This document shows positions 7,836 through 16,090 of a DNA stretch of 64,000 bases, one piece after another (within the stretch, counting starts at the first letter, position 1; each line of letters starts with the position of its first letter). Where the stretch lies: NCBI GenBank assembly GCA_964570625.1, contig CAZMYW010000007.1, positions 118,187-182,186 of the forward strand, written 5' to 3'. Position numbers and translations under genes: made by a program. The notes below the pieces were generated by a model. The model was not told the origin of the DNA. It was given only the letters and a program-made list of their open reading frames with translations, and did not search any database. The stretch is from JBFLXB01 sp964570625. Lineage in GTDB: Bacteria > Nitrospirota > Nitrospiria > 2-01-FULL-66-17.

Positions 7836-9500
7836 ATGCTGATTCGTGCTCGGATCGCCGTTCCCCTGCTCGTCGTGTCCCTGGCTGTGCCCGCGTCTGC
7901 GGCATCAAAGGACATCCCGTCCGCCTCGCGCATCGACGCGGTTACGGTCTATCGCGATGCGGCGCGAGTGACCCGCGTGGCGAAGATCGATTTGCCCGCC
8001 GGAGACGTGCGCGTCAAACTGGAACACCTGCCCGACCAATTGCTCGATCACTCGCTGCGAGTGTCCGGAACAGGCAAAGCCAACGCTCAGGTGTTCGGCG
8101 CCACGATCGAACGCGTGCCACACGTGGAAACCACGGCCAAGGACGTGCGTGCGGCGCAGGACAAGGTCACCGCGCTCGAATCGCAGGACCGGGAACTGGA
8201 AGACCAGATCAAACAGGCGAATGCCAGAAAAGAGCTGCTGGACTCGCTGAGATCGACCTACGTCAAAGAACGAACGGAGAATTTGGCCGTCCGGCCGATG
8301 GACCCGAAGGAATGGGGAGCCATGGTCGAGTTTGTGGTCAAGCAATACGATGCGGTACTGGACGAGATCCGCAAGACCGAATTCGCGCGCCGCGACCTGG
8401 CCAAGCACCTCCAGGCCGCGCGCAAAGAGCTCGAACAGATCCGCGCCAAGGGCGGGCTCGTCACCAAGACCGTGGCCGTGGACCTGCGCGTCGAAAACAC
8501 CGGCTCGTTCGAGCTCGCAGTGAGTTATGTGATCGACTCGGCCTCGTGGAGCCCCATTTGGGATGCGCGCCTGGACGCCGACAAGCAAACCATTGCGCTC
8601 TCCCTCTACGGCTCCGTGGAGCAGACATCCGGTGAAGACTGGACCGACGTGGCACTCGCGCTCTCCACCGCCCAACCCTCCCGCGGCATCGCCGTCCCGG
8701 AATTGCCGCCGCAGTACCTCGATATCATCCGCCCTAGGCCTCCCGCCGCTGCGGCGCCCCTGGCAAAAGCCCGCGCTGACGAGCTGAGGGCAATGGGAGC
8801 GATGCAAGCGTTGGAAGACAAGAAGGAGGAAGACGTCGCGATGAAGATGGCTGAAGCCGACGTCGCCCAAGGCCTCCTGGCTGCCACGTTCACCGCGCCG
8901 CGGCGAGAATCCATCGACAGTAGCGGGACTGCTCGTAGAGCCTTCCTTTCGACATTCCCACTCAAAGCCGAGTTGACACGACTGGCAGCTCCCAAGCTCG
9001 ACGAGCACGCGGTCCTGACCGCCAAAGCCACCAACGAGTCCGGCCCCGTCTTGCTCCCCGGTCCGGTCAATATCTTCCTTGGCGACGAACTCACCGGCCA
9101 GACCTTTCTCCCACTGGTTCCGCCCGGCGACGAGATCAAACTCGCCTTCGGCCCTGACGACCGCGTGAAAGTGGAGCGCAAAATCATCGAACGCAAACAT
9201 GAGACCACCGGCCTCTTCTCCAAAGAAGACCTCTACCGCTACCGAATCCGTACCACCGTGAAGAACCTCTACCCGACACCCGTCACGGTCACAATCCTCG
9301 ACCAAGTCCCGGTCAGCCGCGACGAGACCATCAAAGTCACGATCCTCGATGGTTCCACCAAACCCACCGAGCCCGAAGACCCGACCAACCCCGGCGTGCG
9401 CCGCTACACGTACACGCTGCAGCCGAAGGCGGAGCAGGTGATTGATCTAGGATATGAGGTGCGGTTTCCGAAGGGGCAGATGATCGGTGGGCTTGAATGA
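7836..9500 (+). CDS. DUF4139 (DUF4140-DUF4139) secreted protein, MuiA-like
   Basis: A 554-aa exported protein with a signal peptide (residues 1-22, ending ASAAS). The N-terminal DUF4140-like part (about 30-130) opens with the TVYRDAARVTR strand and is followed by a charged coiled coil (about 95-210). The C-terminal DUF4139 region includes YVIDSASWSPIWDARLD, EDWTDVALALSTAQPS and PVTVTILDQVPVSRDETIKV. The family was named from a mucoidy inhibitor; the biochemical role is unknown. The start at ATG 7836 has an AGGAGA site. It is followed by the DUF4395 and arsM genes on the same strand. Confidence 0.85.
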   Translation: MLIRARIAVPLLVVSLAVPASAASKDIPSASRIDAVTVYRDAARVTRVAKIDLPAGDVRVKLEHLPDQLLDHSLRVSGTGKANAQVFGATIERVPHVETTAKDVRAAQDKVTALESQDRELEDQIKQANARKELLDSLRSTYVKERTENLAVRPMDPKEWGAMVEFVVKQYDAVLDEIRKTEFARRDLAKHLQAARKELEQIRAKGGLVTKTVAVDLRVENTGSFELAVSYVIDSASWSPIWDARLDADKQTIALSLYGSVEQTSGEDWTDVALALSTAQPSRGIAVPELPPQYLDIIRPRPPAAAAPLAKARADELRAMGAMQALEDKKEEDVAMKMAEADVAQGLLAATFTAPRRESIDSSGTARRAFLSTFPLKAELTRLAAPKLDEHAVLTAKATNESGPVLLPGPVNIFLGDELTGQTFLPLVPPGDEIKLAFGPDDRVKVERKIIERKHETTGLFSKEDLYRYRIRTTVKNLYPTPVTVTILDQVPVSRDETIKVTILDGSTKPTEPEDPTNPGVRRYTYTLQPKAEQVIDLGYEVRFPKGQMIGGLE

Positions 9501-9597
9501 ATTCATGTATGCGCATACTTCCCGCTTTGAGGTTAGCCATTGCGGACCTGTACACCCAATTCAAACACTCCGTGGCCAAATAGTACGCGGTCTCCAC

Positions 9598-10104
9598 ATG
9601 TCGCGTTCAGCCCAACACCACTTCGTCCAGCAACAAGGATTTCGTGAAGCCAGCCCCGCCGCCTGCGGGCTGCAGTACCCCGCGCTCATGTTCCAACCGA
9701 GGCTCCTCGGCGTGCTTGTCGTTGTCGGTATGGCGCTTCAATCCTGGCCGGCGTTTCTGGTGCTGTCGGGCGTTCTCTGGTGGAACGCTCTGGTTCCCAC
9801 CAAGAACCTGTTCGACGCCCTCTACAATCACTTCGTCGCGTATCCGAAAGGGCGCGCGAGGGTCGCCACGGCTCCGGGACCTCGGCGGTTTGCGCAGGGC
9901 ATGGCGGCGGTCTTCATGCTCGTCATTGGGCTGGCTCTGCTGTTGGAGTGGCGTGTTCTCGCGTGGACATTCGAGGCCCTGCTGGTCGGAGCGCTCGCGG
10001 CCCTGATCTTCGGGAAGTTCTGCCTCGGTTCTTACCTCTTTCTCCTCCTCCGGGGCGAGGCCGCGTTTGCCAACCGGACGCTTCCCTGGGGCCAGGGAGA
10101 GTGA
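9598..10104 (+). CDS. DUF4395-like integral membrane protein
   Basis: A 168-aa protein with about four hydrophobic segments (near residues 35-52, 53-65, 101-119 and 125-150). The opening FVQQQGFREASPAACGLQYPALMFQPR and the later GPRRFAQGMAAVFM resemble the DUF4395 membrane family. The frame is open upstream to 9487, inside the DUF4139 gene; ATG 9598 was chosen because the recognisable homology begins shortly after it. No strong ribosome site is visible. Its position just before arsM suggests possible co-transcription, but no function is known. Confidence 0.65.
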   Translation: MSRSAQHHFVQQQGFREASPAACGLQYPALMFQPRLLGVLVVVGMALQSWPAFLVLSGVLWWNALVPTKNLFDALYNHFVAYPKGRARVATAPGPRRFAQGMAAVFMLVIGLALLLEWRVLAWTFEALLVGALAALIFGKFCLGSYLFLLLRGEAAFANRTLPWGQGE

Positions 10105-10172
10105 CCGGCTCCCATTGCGATTTGCGTCCTTTTCGAAGGGCCTCCGTCTATAGGGGTGAGAGGAGGCCTCAC

Positions 10173-10976
10173 ATGACAGAGCGTACACATCAAGAGATTC
10201 GGGAATTGGTACGGGAAAACTATGCCCAAGTGGCCCAGTCTGGCGGCGCCGGGTGCGGGTGCGCCCCGACGTGTTGCAGCCCTGACAATCCGGTGCCGGC
10301 GGAAGAGGCGTCGGTGGCTCTGGGTTACTCGCCAGACGATGTGTCCTCGGTGCCCGAAGGGGCGAACATGGGCTTGGGCTGCGGCAATCCCCAAGCGATT
10401 GCCTCGCTGCAACCCGGGGAAACGGTGCTTGACCTGGGCAGCGGCGGAGGATTCGATTGCTTGCTGGCCGCGAAGGCCGTGGGCCCGGGCGGCTACATCA
10501 TCGGTGTGGACATGACGCCGGAGATGGTCGACAAGGCTCGCCGCAACGCGGAGAAGGCGGGCATGGAGCACGTGGAATTTCGCTTGGGTGAAATCGAACA
10601 TCTGCCGGTCGCCGACGGAACCATCGACGTCATCATGTCGAATTGCGTGATCAACCTGTCGCCGGAGAAGGAGCGGGTGTTCCGCGAGGCGTGGCGGGTG
10701 CTCAAGCCCGGCGGACGGTTAACGATTTCGGACATCGTCGCGACCGTCGACCTCCCAGAAGCGGTGAGGAACGATCCAACGCTCCATGCCGGTTGCATGG
10801 CCGGGGCGTCGGCGATCGACGAGATCGAATCCCTGTTGGCGCAGGTCGGGTTCGATGCCATTCGGATCAGGCCCAAGGACGGCAGCCAGGCGCTTATTCG
10901 AGAGTGGGCCCCCAAGCGGGAAATCTCGGATTTCTTGGTTTCGGCGACGATCGAGGCGGTGAAACCCTCCGCATGA
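10173..10976 (+). CDS. arsM: Arsenite methyltransferase
   Basis: A SAM-dependent methyltransferase of 267 aa that methylates trivalent arsenic to volatile or excreted forms. The SAM motif is VLDLGSGGGFDCLLAA. The three cysteines known to bind As(III) in ArsM are all present, in NMGLGCGNPQA, MSNCVINLSPE and HAGCMAGA. An extra Cys cluster, GCGCAPTCC, lies near residues 26-34. The start ATG 10173 has an AGAGGAGG ribosome site. No arsR, arsB or arsC lies nearby, so regulation by arsenic is not evident from context. Confidence 0.93.
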   Translation: MTERTHQEIRELVRENYAQVAQSGGAGCGCAPTCCSPDNPVPAEEASVALGYSPDDVSSVPEGANMGLGCGNPQAIASLQPGETVLDLGSGGGFDCLLAAKAVGPGGYIIGVDMTPEMVDKARRNAEKAGMEHVEFRLGEIEHLPVADGTIDVIMSNCVINLSPEKERVFREAWRVLKPGGRLTISDIVATVDLPEAVRNDPTLHAGCMAGASAIDEIESLLAQVGFDAIRIRPKDGSQALIREWAPKREISDFLVSATIEAVKPSA

Positions 10977-11056
10977 CGGGGACCGTCACCGAGGGTTGGC
11001 GTGTGATCGGAGCATCGCCTTCGGTGGGTGTCATGACCGCAATACATCTGGTGTAG

Positions 11057-11098
11057 AAATGACGAATGGCCCCATTCAACCGGGGCCATTCGTCATTT
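11057..11098. terminator. Bidirectional intrinsic terminator between arsM and the PEP-CTERM gene
   Basis: A perfect 17-bp inverted repeat, arms 11057-11073 and 11082-11098, with an 8-base loop and a GC-rich core GGCCCC/GGGGCC. The right arm ends in TTTT on the plus strand and the left arm gives TTT on the minus strand. The flanking genes converge here, so it can end both transcripts. Confidence 0.85.
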
Positions 11099-11114
11099 TG
11101 ACATGAATCAGAAG

Positions 11115-11996
11115 TTACGTGATGCGGAGTTTCCGAAGCAGCCGGAAACCCACCAGCCCCGACCCCAGGAGCAACAACGTGCTGGGTTCCGGCACGCGTG
11201 CGGGGGCGTTCGTCACCCCGACGAAGTCGACTTCAAGCCGCTCGCCATCGTAATTGGTGGTGTCGCCAATCCTGAAGTATCCGCTCGTCACGGGCTGATC
11301 AAAAACAAACCAGAATGCCTGATCAATGCCCGGTGCGTAGTCATCGGACCCAAACCCGCTTCCACTTGCCAAGAGCGTATTCCTGGTAGACGTGTTGAAT
11401 CCGTTAAAGAGCAGATCGGAACTGGAACAGTTGGCCGTGTAGCAATACCGCAGAGAAAACGGGTCAAGTCCCGCGTCCTCAAAGAGCACCAATCCGGGGA
11501 CCGAGACCTCCCTATTATACGCAGTCTGCAACGTCACCGTGGAGTAACGCGTAAAGTCAATGTTGAGCGCGGCATCAACCGACTCGTTGACCAATCCGGC
11601 GTCATCAACCCGGCGAATCTCCGAGTTCACACGATTTAGCATGGTACCTGAAAAGTTCTCGGGATTAATGGTCCCGGTGTGTGACCGGTAGTAGAGCCGA
11701 TCGGTAATCTCCACTGAAGTCGGGCCACTTGGAGCCGCAGACGTCGCGACGCGCGATACTGGGTCCAACGTAAGCTGATAGCCCGACGTGGCGTCGAGGG
11801 TAAACGGAGCGTACGAGATGTTCGTCGGTGCGGACCAAGCTGGGAAGATGTATGCCTGGGAGATCGCGAGGGCCCACGCGGGCGAACTCGACGAGGCGCT
11901 CACGACCAAAACCGCTGCTCCAGCCAGCGCCAACAGCCTCGCGCTCCAACGGCGCGCGGAACCAGATCTTCCTAATTCTCCTGTTTCTCCGTTCAT
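11115..11996 (-). CDS. PEP-CTERM sorting-domain secreted protein
   Basis: A 293-aa exported protein. The N-terminus has a signal peptide (hydrophobic about residues 19-37, ending AWA). The C-terminus carries a complete PEP-CTERM signal: VPEPSTLLLLGSGLVGF, a hydrophobic helix and a basic tail RLLRKLRIT. Such proteins are cleaved by exosortase and displayed or released with exopolysaccharide. The body is Ser/Thr/Asn-rich and beta-like, with one close Cys pair (YCYTANCS). The ribosome site AAGGAG (12007-12012) is ten bases from the ATG and lies in a small AAGGA/TCCTT hairpin. No exosortase is in the window. Function beyond surface export is unknown. Confidence 0.85.
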   Translation of the reverse strand: MNGETGELGRSGSARRWSARLLALAGAAVLVVSASSSSPAWALAISQAYIFPAWSAPTNISYAPFTLDATSGYQLTLDPVSRVATSAAPSGPTSVEITDRLYYRSHTGTINPENFSGTMLNRVNSEIRRVDDAGLVNESVDAALNIDFTRYSTVTLQTAYNREVSVPGLVLFEDAGLDPFSLRYCYTANCSSSDLLFNGFNTSTRNTLLASGSGFGSDDYAPGIDQAFWFVFDQPVTSGYFRIGDTTNYDGERLEVDFVGVTNAPARVPEPSTLLLLGSGLVGFRLLRKLRIT

Positions 11997-12037
11997 AAGG
12001 ATTTGACTCCTTATATGGTTTCACGGTTGGCCTATAA

Positions 12038-12053
12038 AGCAATAACGGTGCCT
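12038..12053 (-). promoter_or_regulatory. Sigma-54 (RpoN) promoter of the PEP-CTERM gene
   Basis: On the minus strand the string AGGCACCGTTATTGCT fits the sigma-54 consensus TGGCACRNNNNTTGCW at all but two positions. The invariant GG (12052-12051) and GC (12040-12039) are exactly ten bases apart. The predicted start near 12027 gives a leader of about 30 bases carrying the ribosome site. PEP-CTERM genes are known in other bacteria to be driven by RpoN with the PrsK-PrsR pair. Confidence 0.75.
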
Positions 12054-12340
12054 AATCAGTTGGCGATTATTTGCGGACCGCTGAAATAACGAGTAACACA
12101 CTGATACGATTATTAAACTTACGAATGATAGCGAACGTTATTTTTGAACCGCCGTCTCCAGGATCACACGAATTCAGAATTTACTGTAAATAATTCTGAC
12201 ACAATTTTCCGAAACTCCGCACTGAACATCCGCAAGATTTGATCAATCGCCCAATAAAACAACTAGTTAAGTGCCTGCCTCTAAACTACGGCGACCAGGA
12301 AACTATCCCGACAGGTGGCCTGAGATGCCATCTATGACTG
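12054..12340. other. AT-rich intergenic region upstream of the PEP-CTERM gene
   Basis: About 290 bases with visibly lower GC than any flanking gene and no coding frame worth reporting. It holds the upstream side of the sigma-54 promoter and the dyad at 12175-12198. The composition suits a bendable enhancer region or a recent insertion next to the transposase remnant. Confidence 0.6.
12175..12198. promoter_or_regulatory. Dyad, candidate enhancer-binding site for the sigma-54 promoter
   Basis: A nested inverted repeat: outer arms CAGAAT and ATTCTG (12175-12180, 12193-12198) and an inner palindrome TTTAC-T-GTAAA. It lies about 150-170 bases upstream of the predicted sigma-54 start, the usual distance for bacterial enhancer-binding proteins. 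Binding is inferred only. Confidence 0.4.
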
Positions 12341-12649
12341 GATCACCATGATAATGCTATTGAAGTCAGCCACTGGGTCGGGCAAGCGCGGATTGCCCTT
12401 GCGACCTGGTTGTGGTTGGTCAAGCTGTTCGAACTGGAGGTCGCCGCGCGGCAGGCGGCGATCCAGACCGGCGTGAGTTATCCCACGGCCTGGGACGTTT
12501 TCACAACGATCCGCCGGGCGCTCGTGGCCCAGGAGCGCCCCGAGCTGCTGCGGGGCGAAGTCGCGGCCGACGCAGCTGGGAATCGCGACGATGACGCGCG
12601 ACATCGAGCCCCACGCCTTGACTTCGACCAGCCAACTATCGCAGAGTGA
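12341..12649 (+). pseudogene. Decayed IS1595-like transposase fragment
   Basis: Reading the frame of 12410 upstream and downstream gives a stretch containing ALATWLWLVKLFELEVAAR, QAAIQTGVSYPTAWDVF and GEVAAD. This resembles the helical segment and the start of the catalytic domain (normally GEVExDE) of IS1595/ISXO2-type transposases. The upstream zinc-ribbon part is missing, the acidic residue pattern is lost (VAADAA) and the frame ends soon after, so the element is dead. No terminal inverted repeats were recognised. The family call is from memory of the motif. Confidence 0.5.
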
Positions 12650-12697
12650 AAACCTCTTCACGTAGACCCCTGGTCGGAAACTACAAAGGAGGCACTG

Positions 12698-13333
12698 ATG
12701 GCCGTACGACTTGGAGACGTGGTCCCGGACTTTACCGCAGAGTCCACCCAAGGGACGATCCGTTTTCACGAGTGGCTCGGCACCGGTTGGGCAATCTTCT
12801 TTTCTCATCCCAAAGACTTTACTCCGGTCTGCACTACGGAGCTGGGCGCGGTGGCCAAGCTCAAAGATAAGTTCGCCCAAAAGGGAGTCAAGGTGCTCGC
12901 GCTGAGCGTGGACGGGGTCGAGGACCACAAGAAGTGGATCAAAGACATCAACGAGACCCAGAACTGCGTGGTGGACTATCCGATCATTGGCGACGTGGAC
13001 CGCCGCGTCGCCATGACGTACGACATGATTCACCCCAACGCGCTGGACAATCTGACCGTCCGGTCGGTGTTCGTGATCGGCCCGGACAAGAAACTCAAAT
13101 TGACGCTCACCTATCCGGCCTCCACGGGACGCAACTTCGACGAAATCCTGCGCGTAGTGGAATCGCTCCAACTCACGGCCCAATATAGCGTGGCCACGCC
13201 AGCGGACTGGAAACCGGGGCAGGACTGCATCATTTCCCCCTCGGTGCCCGATGCCGACGTCCCGGCAAAGTTTCCTAAGGGCCACAAGGTGGTCAAACCC
13301 TACCTGCGCACCACGCCGCAACCGAACCTGTAA
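12698..13333 (+). CDS. Peroxiredoxin of the 1-Cys/Prx6 type
   Basis: A 211-aa thioredoxin-fold peroxidase that reduces hydroperoxides. The peroxidatic Cys45 lies in PKDFTPVCTTELG, and the conserved Arg is probably in LTVRSVFVIGPD. A second Cys occurs in NETQNCVVDYP and a third in GQDCIISPS; the overall length and the C-terminal extension (PADWKPGQD, then KFPKGHKVVKPYLR) match the Prx6 group. The ribosome site AAAGGAGG lies seven bases before the ATG. It follows the transposase remnant and ends in a long palindrome. Confidence 0.92.
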   Translation: MAVRLGDVVPDFTAESTQGTIRFHEWLGTGWAIFFSHPKDFTPVCTTELGAVAKLKDKFAQKGVKVLALSVDGVEDHKKWIKDINETQNCVVDYPIIGDVDRRVAMTYDMIHPNALDNLTVRSVFVIGPDKKLKLTLTYPASTGRNFDEILRVVESLQLTAQYSVATPADWKPGQDCIISPSVPDADVPAKFPKGHKVVKPYLRTTPQPNL

Positions 13334-13401
13334 AAGACCACAAATCTTCCCTCCTGCAAACGGGGGGATCGGGGGATTTGGAGTTGGCTCCAGAAAACGA
13401 T

Positions 13402-13429
13402 GGAGGGGCGTTCACGTGAACGCCCCTCC
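13402..13429. terminator. Perfect 28-bp palindrome between prx and asd
   Basis: Arms 13402-13415 and 13416-13429 (GGAGGGGCGTTCAC and its complement) form a GC-rich cruciform with no spacer. It lies between two converging genes, which suggests a bidirectional terminator, although no T-tract follows on either side. A protein-binding site is the alternative. Confidence 0.5.
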
Positions 13430-13466
13430 GCATTCCTACCACCATATCTTCTAAATCTTCTGACTA

Positions 13467-14495
13467 TCAGGACGCCTTGGCGATCAGGGTTTCGGCAATC
13501 TGGATCGCGTTGAGCGCGGCGCCTTTACGGAGGTTGTCAGACACAACCCAGAGGTTCAGGCCGTTGTTCACGGACTGGTCTTCGCGGATCCGCCCGACAA
13601 ACACCTCGTCTTTGCCCGAGGCATCCAATGGCATGGGATAGAGCTTCCGGACCGGGTCGTCGAACACCACGACCCCAGGCATCGCGCTCAGCAGAGCGCG
13701 AGCGTCGTTGGGCTTGAGCGGTCGCTCCAGCTCCACGTTCACGGCCTCGGAGTGGCAGCGCATGACCGGCACACGAACCGTGGTCGCCGTGATCCGCATG
13801 GCAGGCTCCCCCAGGATCTTCTGCGTTTCCCGGATAATCTTCACCTCTTCTGAACAGTCGCCGCCATCGCCGAACGACCCGACCTGGGGTAAGAGGTTGA
13901 ACGCGATCTGGTGCGGGTACACCTCCGCCTTCACGTCGTTGAACGTGAGCAGCGCCTTGGTCTGTTCGATCAACTCGTCCATCGCCGCGGTCCCGGTGCC
14001 GGACACGGATTGAAACGTGGTCACCACCACGCGTTTGATCCGCGCCGCGTCGTGAATCGGCTTGAGAGCCATGACGAGCGGGGTAGTGGTGCAGTTGGGA
14101 ATCGCAATAATCCCTCGCGGCACCCGATCCAGCGTGTGGGCGTTCACTTCCGGGACGACGAGCGGTACGTCTGCCTCCATACGAAACACCGCGCTGTCGT
14201 CGATCACCGCCACGCCGGAGGCACCGAGGCGCGGGCCCCACTCTCGGCTAATTGCGTCGGTGGCGGAGATGAACGCGAAGTCCACCCCGGTGAAATCGCT
14301 GGACGCCGTGAGTTCCTCGACGGTCCACCCTTTCCCTTGGCAGGGAAGTGTCTGTCCGGTCGAACGTTTGGAGGCGAATAGGCGGAGGCCGCCGAGTGGG
14401 AACTTCCGCTCCTCCAGGATGTCCAAGCTCTCTTTTCCCACCGCGCCCGTGGCGCCGATCACCGCCACCGTGTAGTGCGATTTTCTTGTGATCAT
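13467..14495 (-). CDS. asd: Aspartate-semialdehyde dehydrogenase
   Basis: Reduces aspartyl phosphate to aspartate semialdehyde, the branch point to lysine, threonine and methionine. The 342-aa protein has the NADP-binding AVIGATGAVGKESLDIL, the catalytic Cys in PNCTTTPLVMAL, SVSGTGTAAMDEL and the substrate-binding RVPVMRCHSEAVNVE. The ATG at 14495 is preferred because the Rossmann strand starts nine residues later; an upstream in-frame GTG at 14546 adds unlike residues. It ends the long ilv-leu operon. Confidence 0.95.
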   Translation of the reverse strand: MITRKSHYTVAVIGATGAVGKESLDILEERKFPLGGLRLFASKRSTGQTLPCQGKGWTVEELTASSDFTGVDFAFISATDAISREWGPRLGASGVAVIDDSAVFRMEADVPLVVPEVNAHTLDRVPRGIIAIPNCTTTPLVMALKPIHDAARIKRVVVTTFQSVSGTGTAAMDELIEQTKALLTFNDVKAEVYPHQIAFNLLPQVGSFGDGGDCSEEVKIIRETQKILGEPAMRITATTVRVPVMRCHSEAVNVELERPLKPNDARALLSAMPGVVVFDDPVRKLYPMPLDASGKDEVFVGRIREDQSVNNGLNLWVVSDNLRKGAALNAIQIAETLIAKAS

Positions 14496-14562
14496 GGTTC
14501 CCGCCCGAAGAAAACCAGGGCGCACGAACGTGCGCCCCCATGACATCGACTACGTCGTACGA

Positions 14563-14988
14563 TTACTTCTTGGTTGTCGGCGTCGCGAACGGCAACCGGT
14601 ACGGAGCGGTTTGCAGTTCCGACCCGTCCTTGGCCTTGGCCGACCACACCGTGACTTGATACACCGAGTCGGGCTTGAGTGTCCCGTCGGGCTTGAAACG
14701 CAACGTCGTGGGGCTGACCCAGGTATAGGTGCCGTTGAATTCGATCGGCTCCCCATTCTGATCCGTCGCGCCACGCTGATCCATCGACACTTCGTCCTGG
14801 GTCGCGGGGTCCATCGGCCGATCGAACGTGATCTCGATCACCAACCCGGCGACACTCGGGATTGTCTTGCCGTATTCGGGGTACGTTTTGACGATCTGCA
14901 CGCCCTCGGATTCAGCCCCGGTCGCGGTCAGGCCGAGAATCCCCAGGCTCACCGCAATGACCCCGAACACCACCCACACTCGCTTCAT
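14563..14988 (-). CDS. Exported protein with a bacterial Ig-like (SbsA/Big_5-type) domain
   Basis: A 141-aa protein with a signal peptide (hydrophobic residues 5-22) followed by a single beta-rich domain: IEITFDRPMDPATQDEV, WVSPTTLRFKPDGTLKPDSVYQVTV. This pattern of 'Asp-Pro-Met ... threshold-crossing strand ... LKPDSxYxVTV' is the SbsA Ig-like domain found in surface proteins. The start ATG 14988 has a GGGAGG site. It sits between leuB and asd on the same strand with short gaps, without an obvious metabolic link. Confidence 0.75.
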   Translation of the reverse strand: MKRVWVVFGVIAVSLGILGLTATGAESEGVQIVKTYPEYGKTIPSVAGLVIEITFDRPMDPATQDEVSMDQRGATDQNGEPIEFNGTYTWVSPTTLRFKPDGTLKPDSVYQVTVWSAKAKDGSELQTAPYRLPFATPTTKK

Positions 14989-15016
14989 GCCCATCCTCCC
15001 GGTGACACGTGATCGT

Positions 15017-16090
15017 TCAGGCGATCGCATCCGCGATCAGCCCACCCATTTCCCGCGTCCCCGTCTTGGTCATGCCCGGCTGCATAATATCGGCCGTGCG
15101 GTACCCCCGTTCCAAGACCCGCAACACCGCGCGCTCGATCGCGGCGGCGTCGTCTTCGAGGTCGAACGAGTGCCGTACCATCATCGCGGCCGACAGAATC
15201 GTGGCGATGGGATTCGCCACGTTCTTGCCGGCGATATCCGGCGCGCTCCCATGGATGGGCTCGTACAATCCGACCCGTCCACCAAGGCTCGCCGACGGCA
15301 GCATCCCGATCGACCCCGTCAACATGGACGCTTCGTCGCTTAAGATATCACCGAACAGGTTCGTCGTCACGATCACGTCGAATTGTTTCGGCCATCGGAT
15401 CAACTGCATCGCGCAGTTGTCCACGTACATATGGTTGAGTTCCACGTCCGGAAACTCGGTGTGGACCTTGGTCACGATTCTACGCCACAGTTCCGTGGCC
15501 TCGAGCACGTTGGCTTTGTCCACGCTTGTCACGAGGCGTCGGCGTTTACGGGCCAGGCCGAAGGCCACGCGCGCAATGCGCTCGATCTCCGGCGTGGTGT
15601 ACACCTCCGTGTTGATTCCGCGCTCGCCGCCCTCGAACGGTTCCACGCCCCGGGGTTTGCCGAAGTAAATTCCGCCCGTGAGTTCTCTGACCACCAGGAT
15701 GTCGATGCCGTCGATGATCTCACGCTTCAACGGTGAGGCGTCCGCTAACATCGGGAACACCACGGCAGGCCGGAGGTTGGCGAACGTGCCGAGTTGCTCA
15801 CGGAGCCCCAACAACGCCCGCTCCGGACGGATCGCGTAGTCCAGCCCATCCCATTTGGGGCCGCCCACCGCGCCCAACAGCACGGCATCGGCTTCCAACG
15901 CGGCCTTGAGGGTTTCGTCCGGGAGCGGCACACCGACCTGATCGATCGCCGCTCCACCGACCAGCGCCTCGCGGAACTCGAACCGCCGCCCGCGCCCCTT
16001 CGCCACAGTTTCGAGCACGCGCACCGCCTCCGGAACGATCTCCCGCCCCACGCCGTCTCCCGGCAACAACGTAATCCGGTACGTGCTCAC
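15017..16090 (-). CDS. leuB: 3-isopropylmalate dehydrogenase
   Basis: Oxidatively decarboxylates 3-isopropylmalate in leucine synthesis. The 357-aa protein begins ITLLPGDGVGREIVPEAV and contains VGGPKWD, RPERALLGLREQLGTFANLRP, RELTGGIYFG, the Mg-binding VTTNLFGDILSDEASMLTGS and the NAD-binding EPIHGSAPDIAGKNVANP. The ATG overlaps the upstream gene's stop by four bases (ATGA). leuC and leuD are not in the window. Confidence 0.96.
   Translation of the reverse strand: MSTYRITLLPGDGVGREIVPEAVRVLETVAKGRGRRFEFREALVGGAAIDQVGVPLPDETLKAALEADAVLLGAVGGPKWDGLDYAIRPERALLGLREQLGTFANLRPAVVFPMLADASPLKREIIDGIDILVVRELTGGIYFGKPRGVEPFEGGERGINTEVYTTPEIERIARVAFGLARKRRRLVTSVDKANVLEATELWRRIVTKVHTEFPDVELNHMYVDNCAMQLIRWPKQFDVIVTTNLFGDILSDEASMLTGSIGMLPSASLGGRVGLYEPIHGSAPDIAGKNVANPIATILSAAMMVRHSFDLEDDAAAIERAVLRVLERGYRTADIMQPGMTKTGTREMGGLIADAIA

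Noticed and set aside
7905..9305. Long minus-strand open frame of 466 codons
   Set aside because: It is the antisense shadow of the DUF4139 gene, whose signal peptide, domains and ribosome site are clear; the antisense product has no recognisable domain.
12332..13321. Minus-strand frame of 329 codons
   Set aside because: It runs opposite the peroxiredoxin gene and the transposase remnant; the plus-strand readings are recognisable families.
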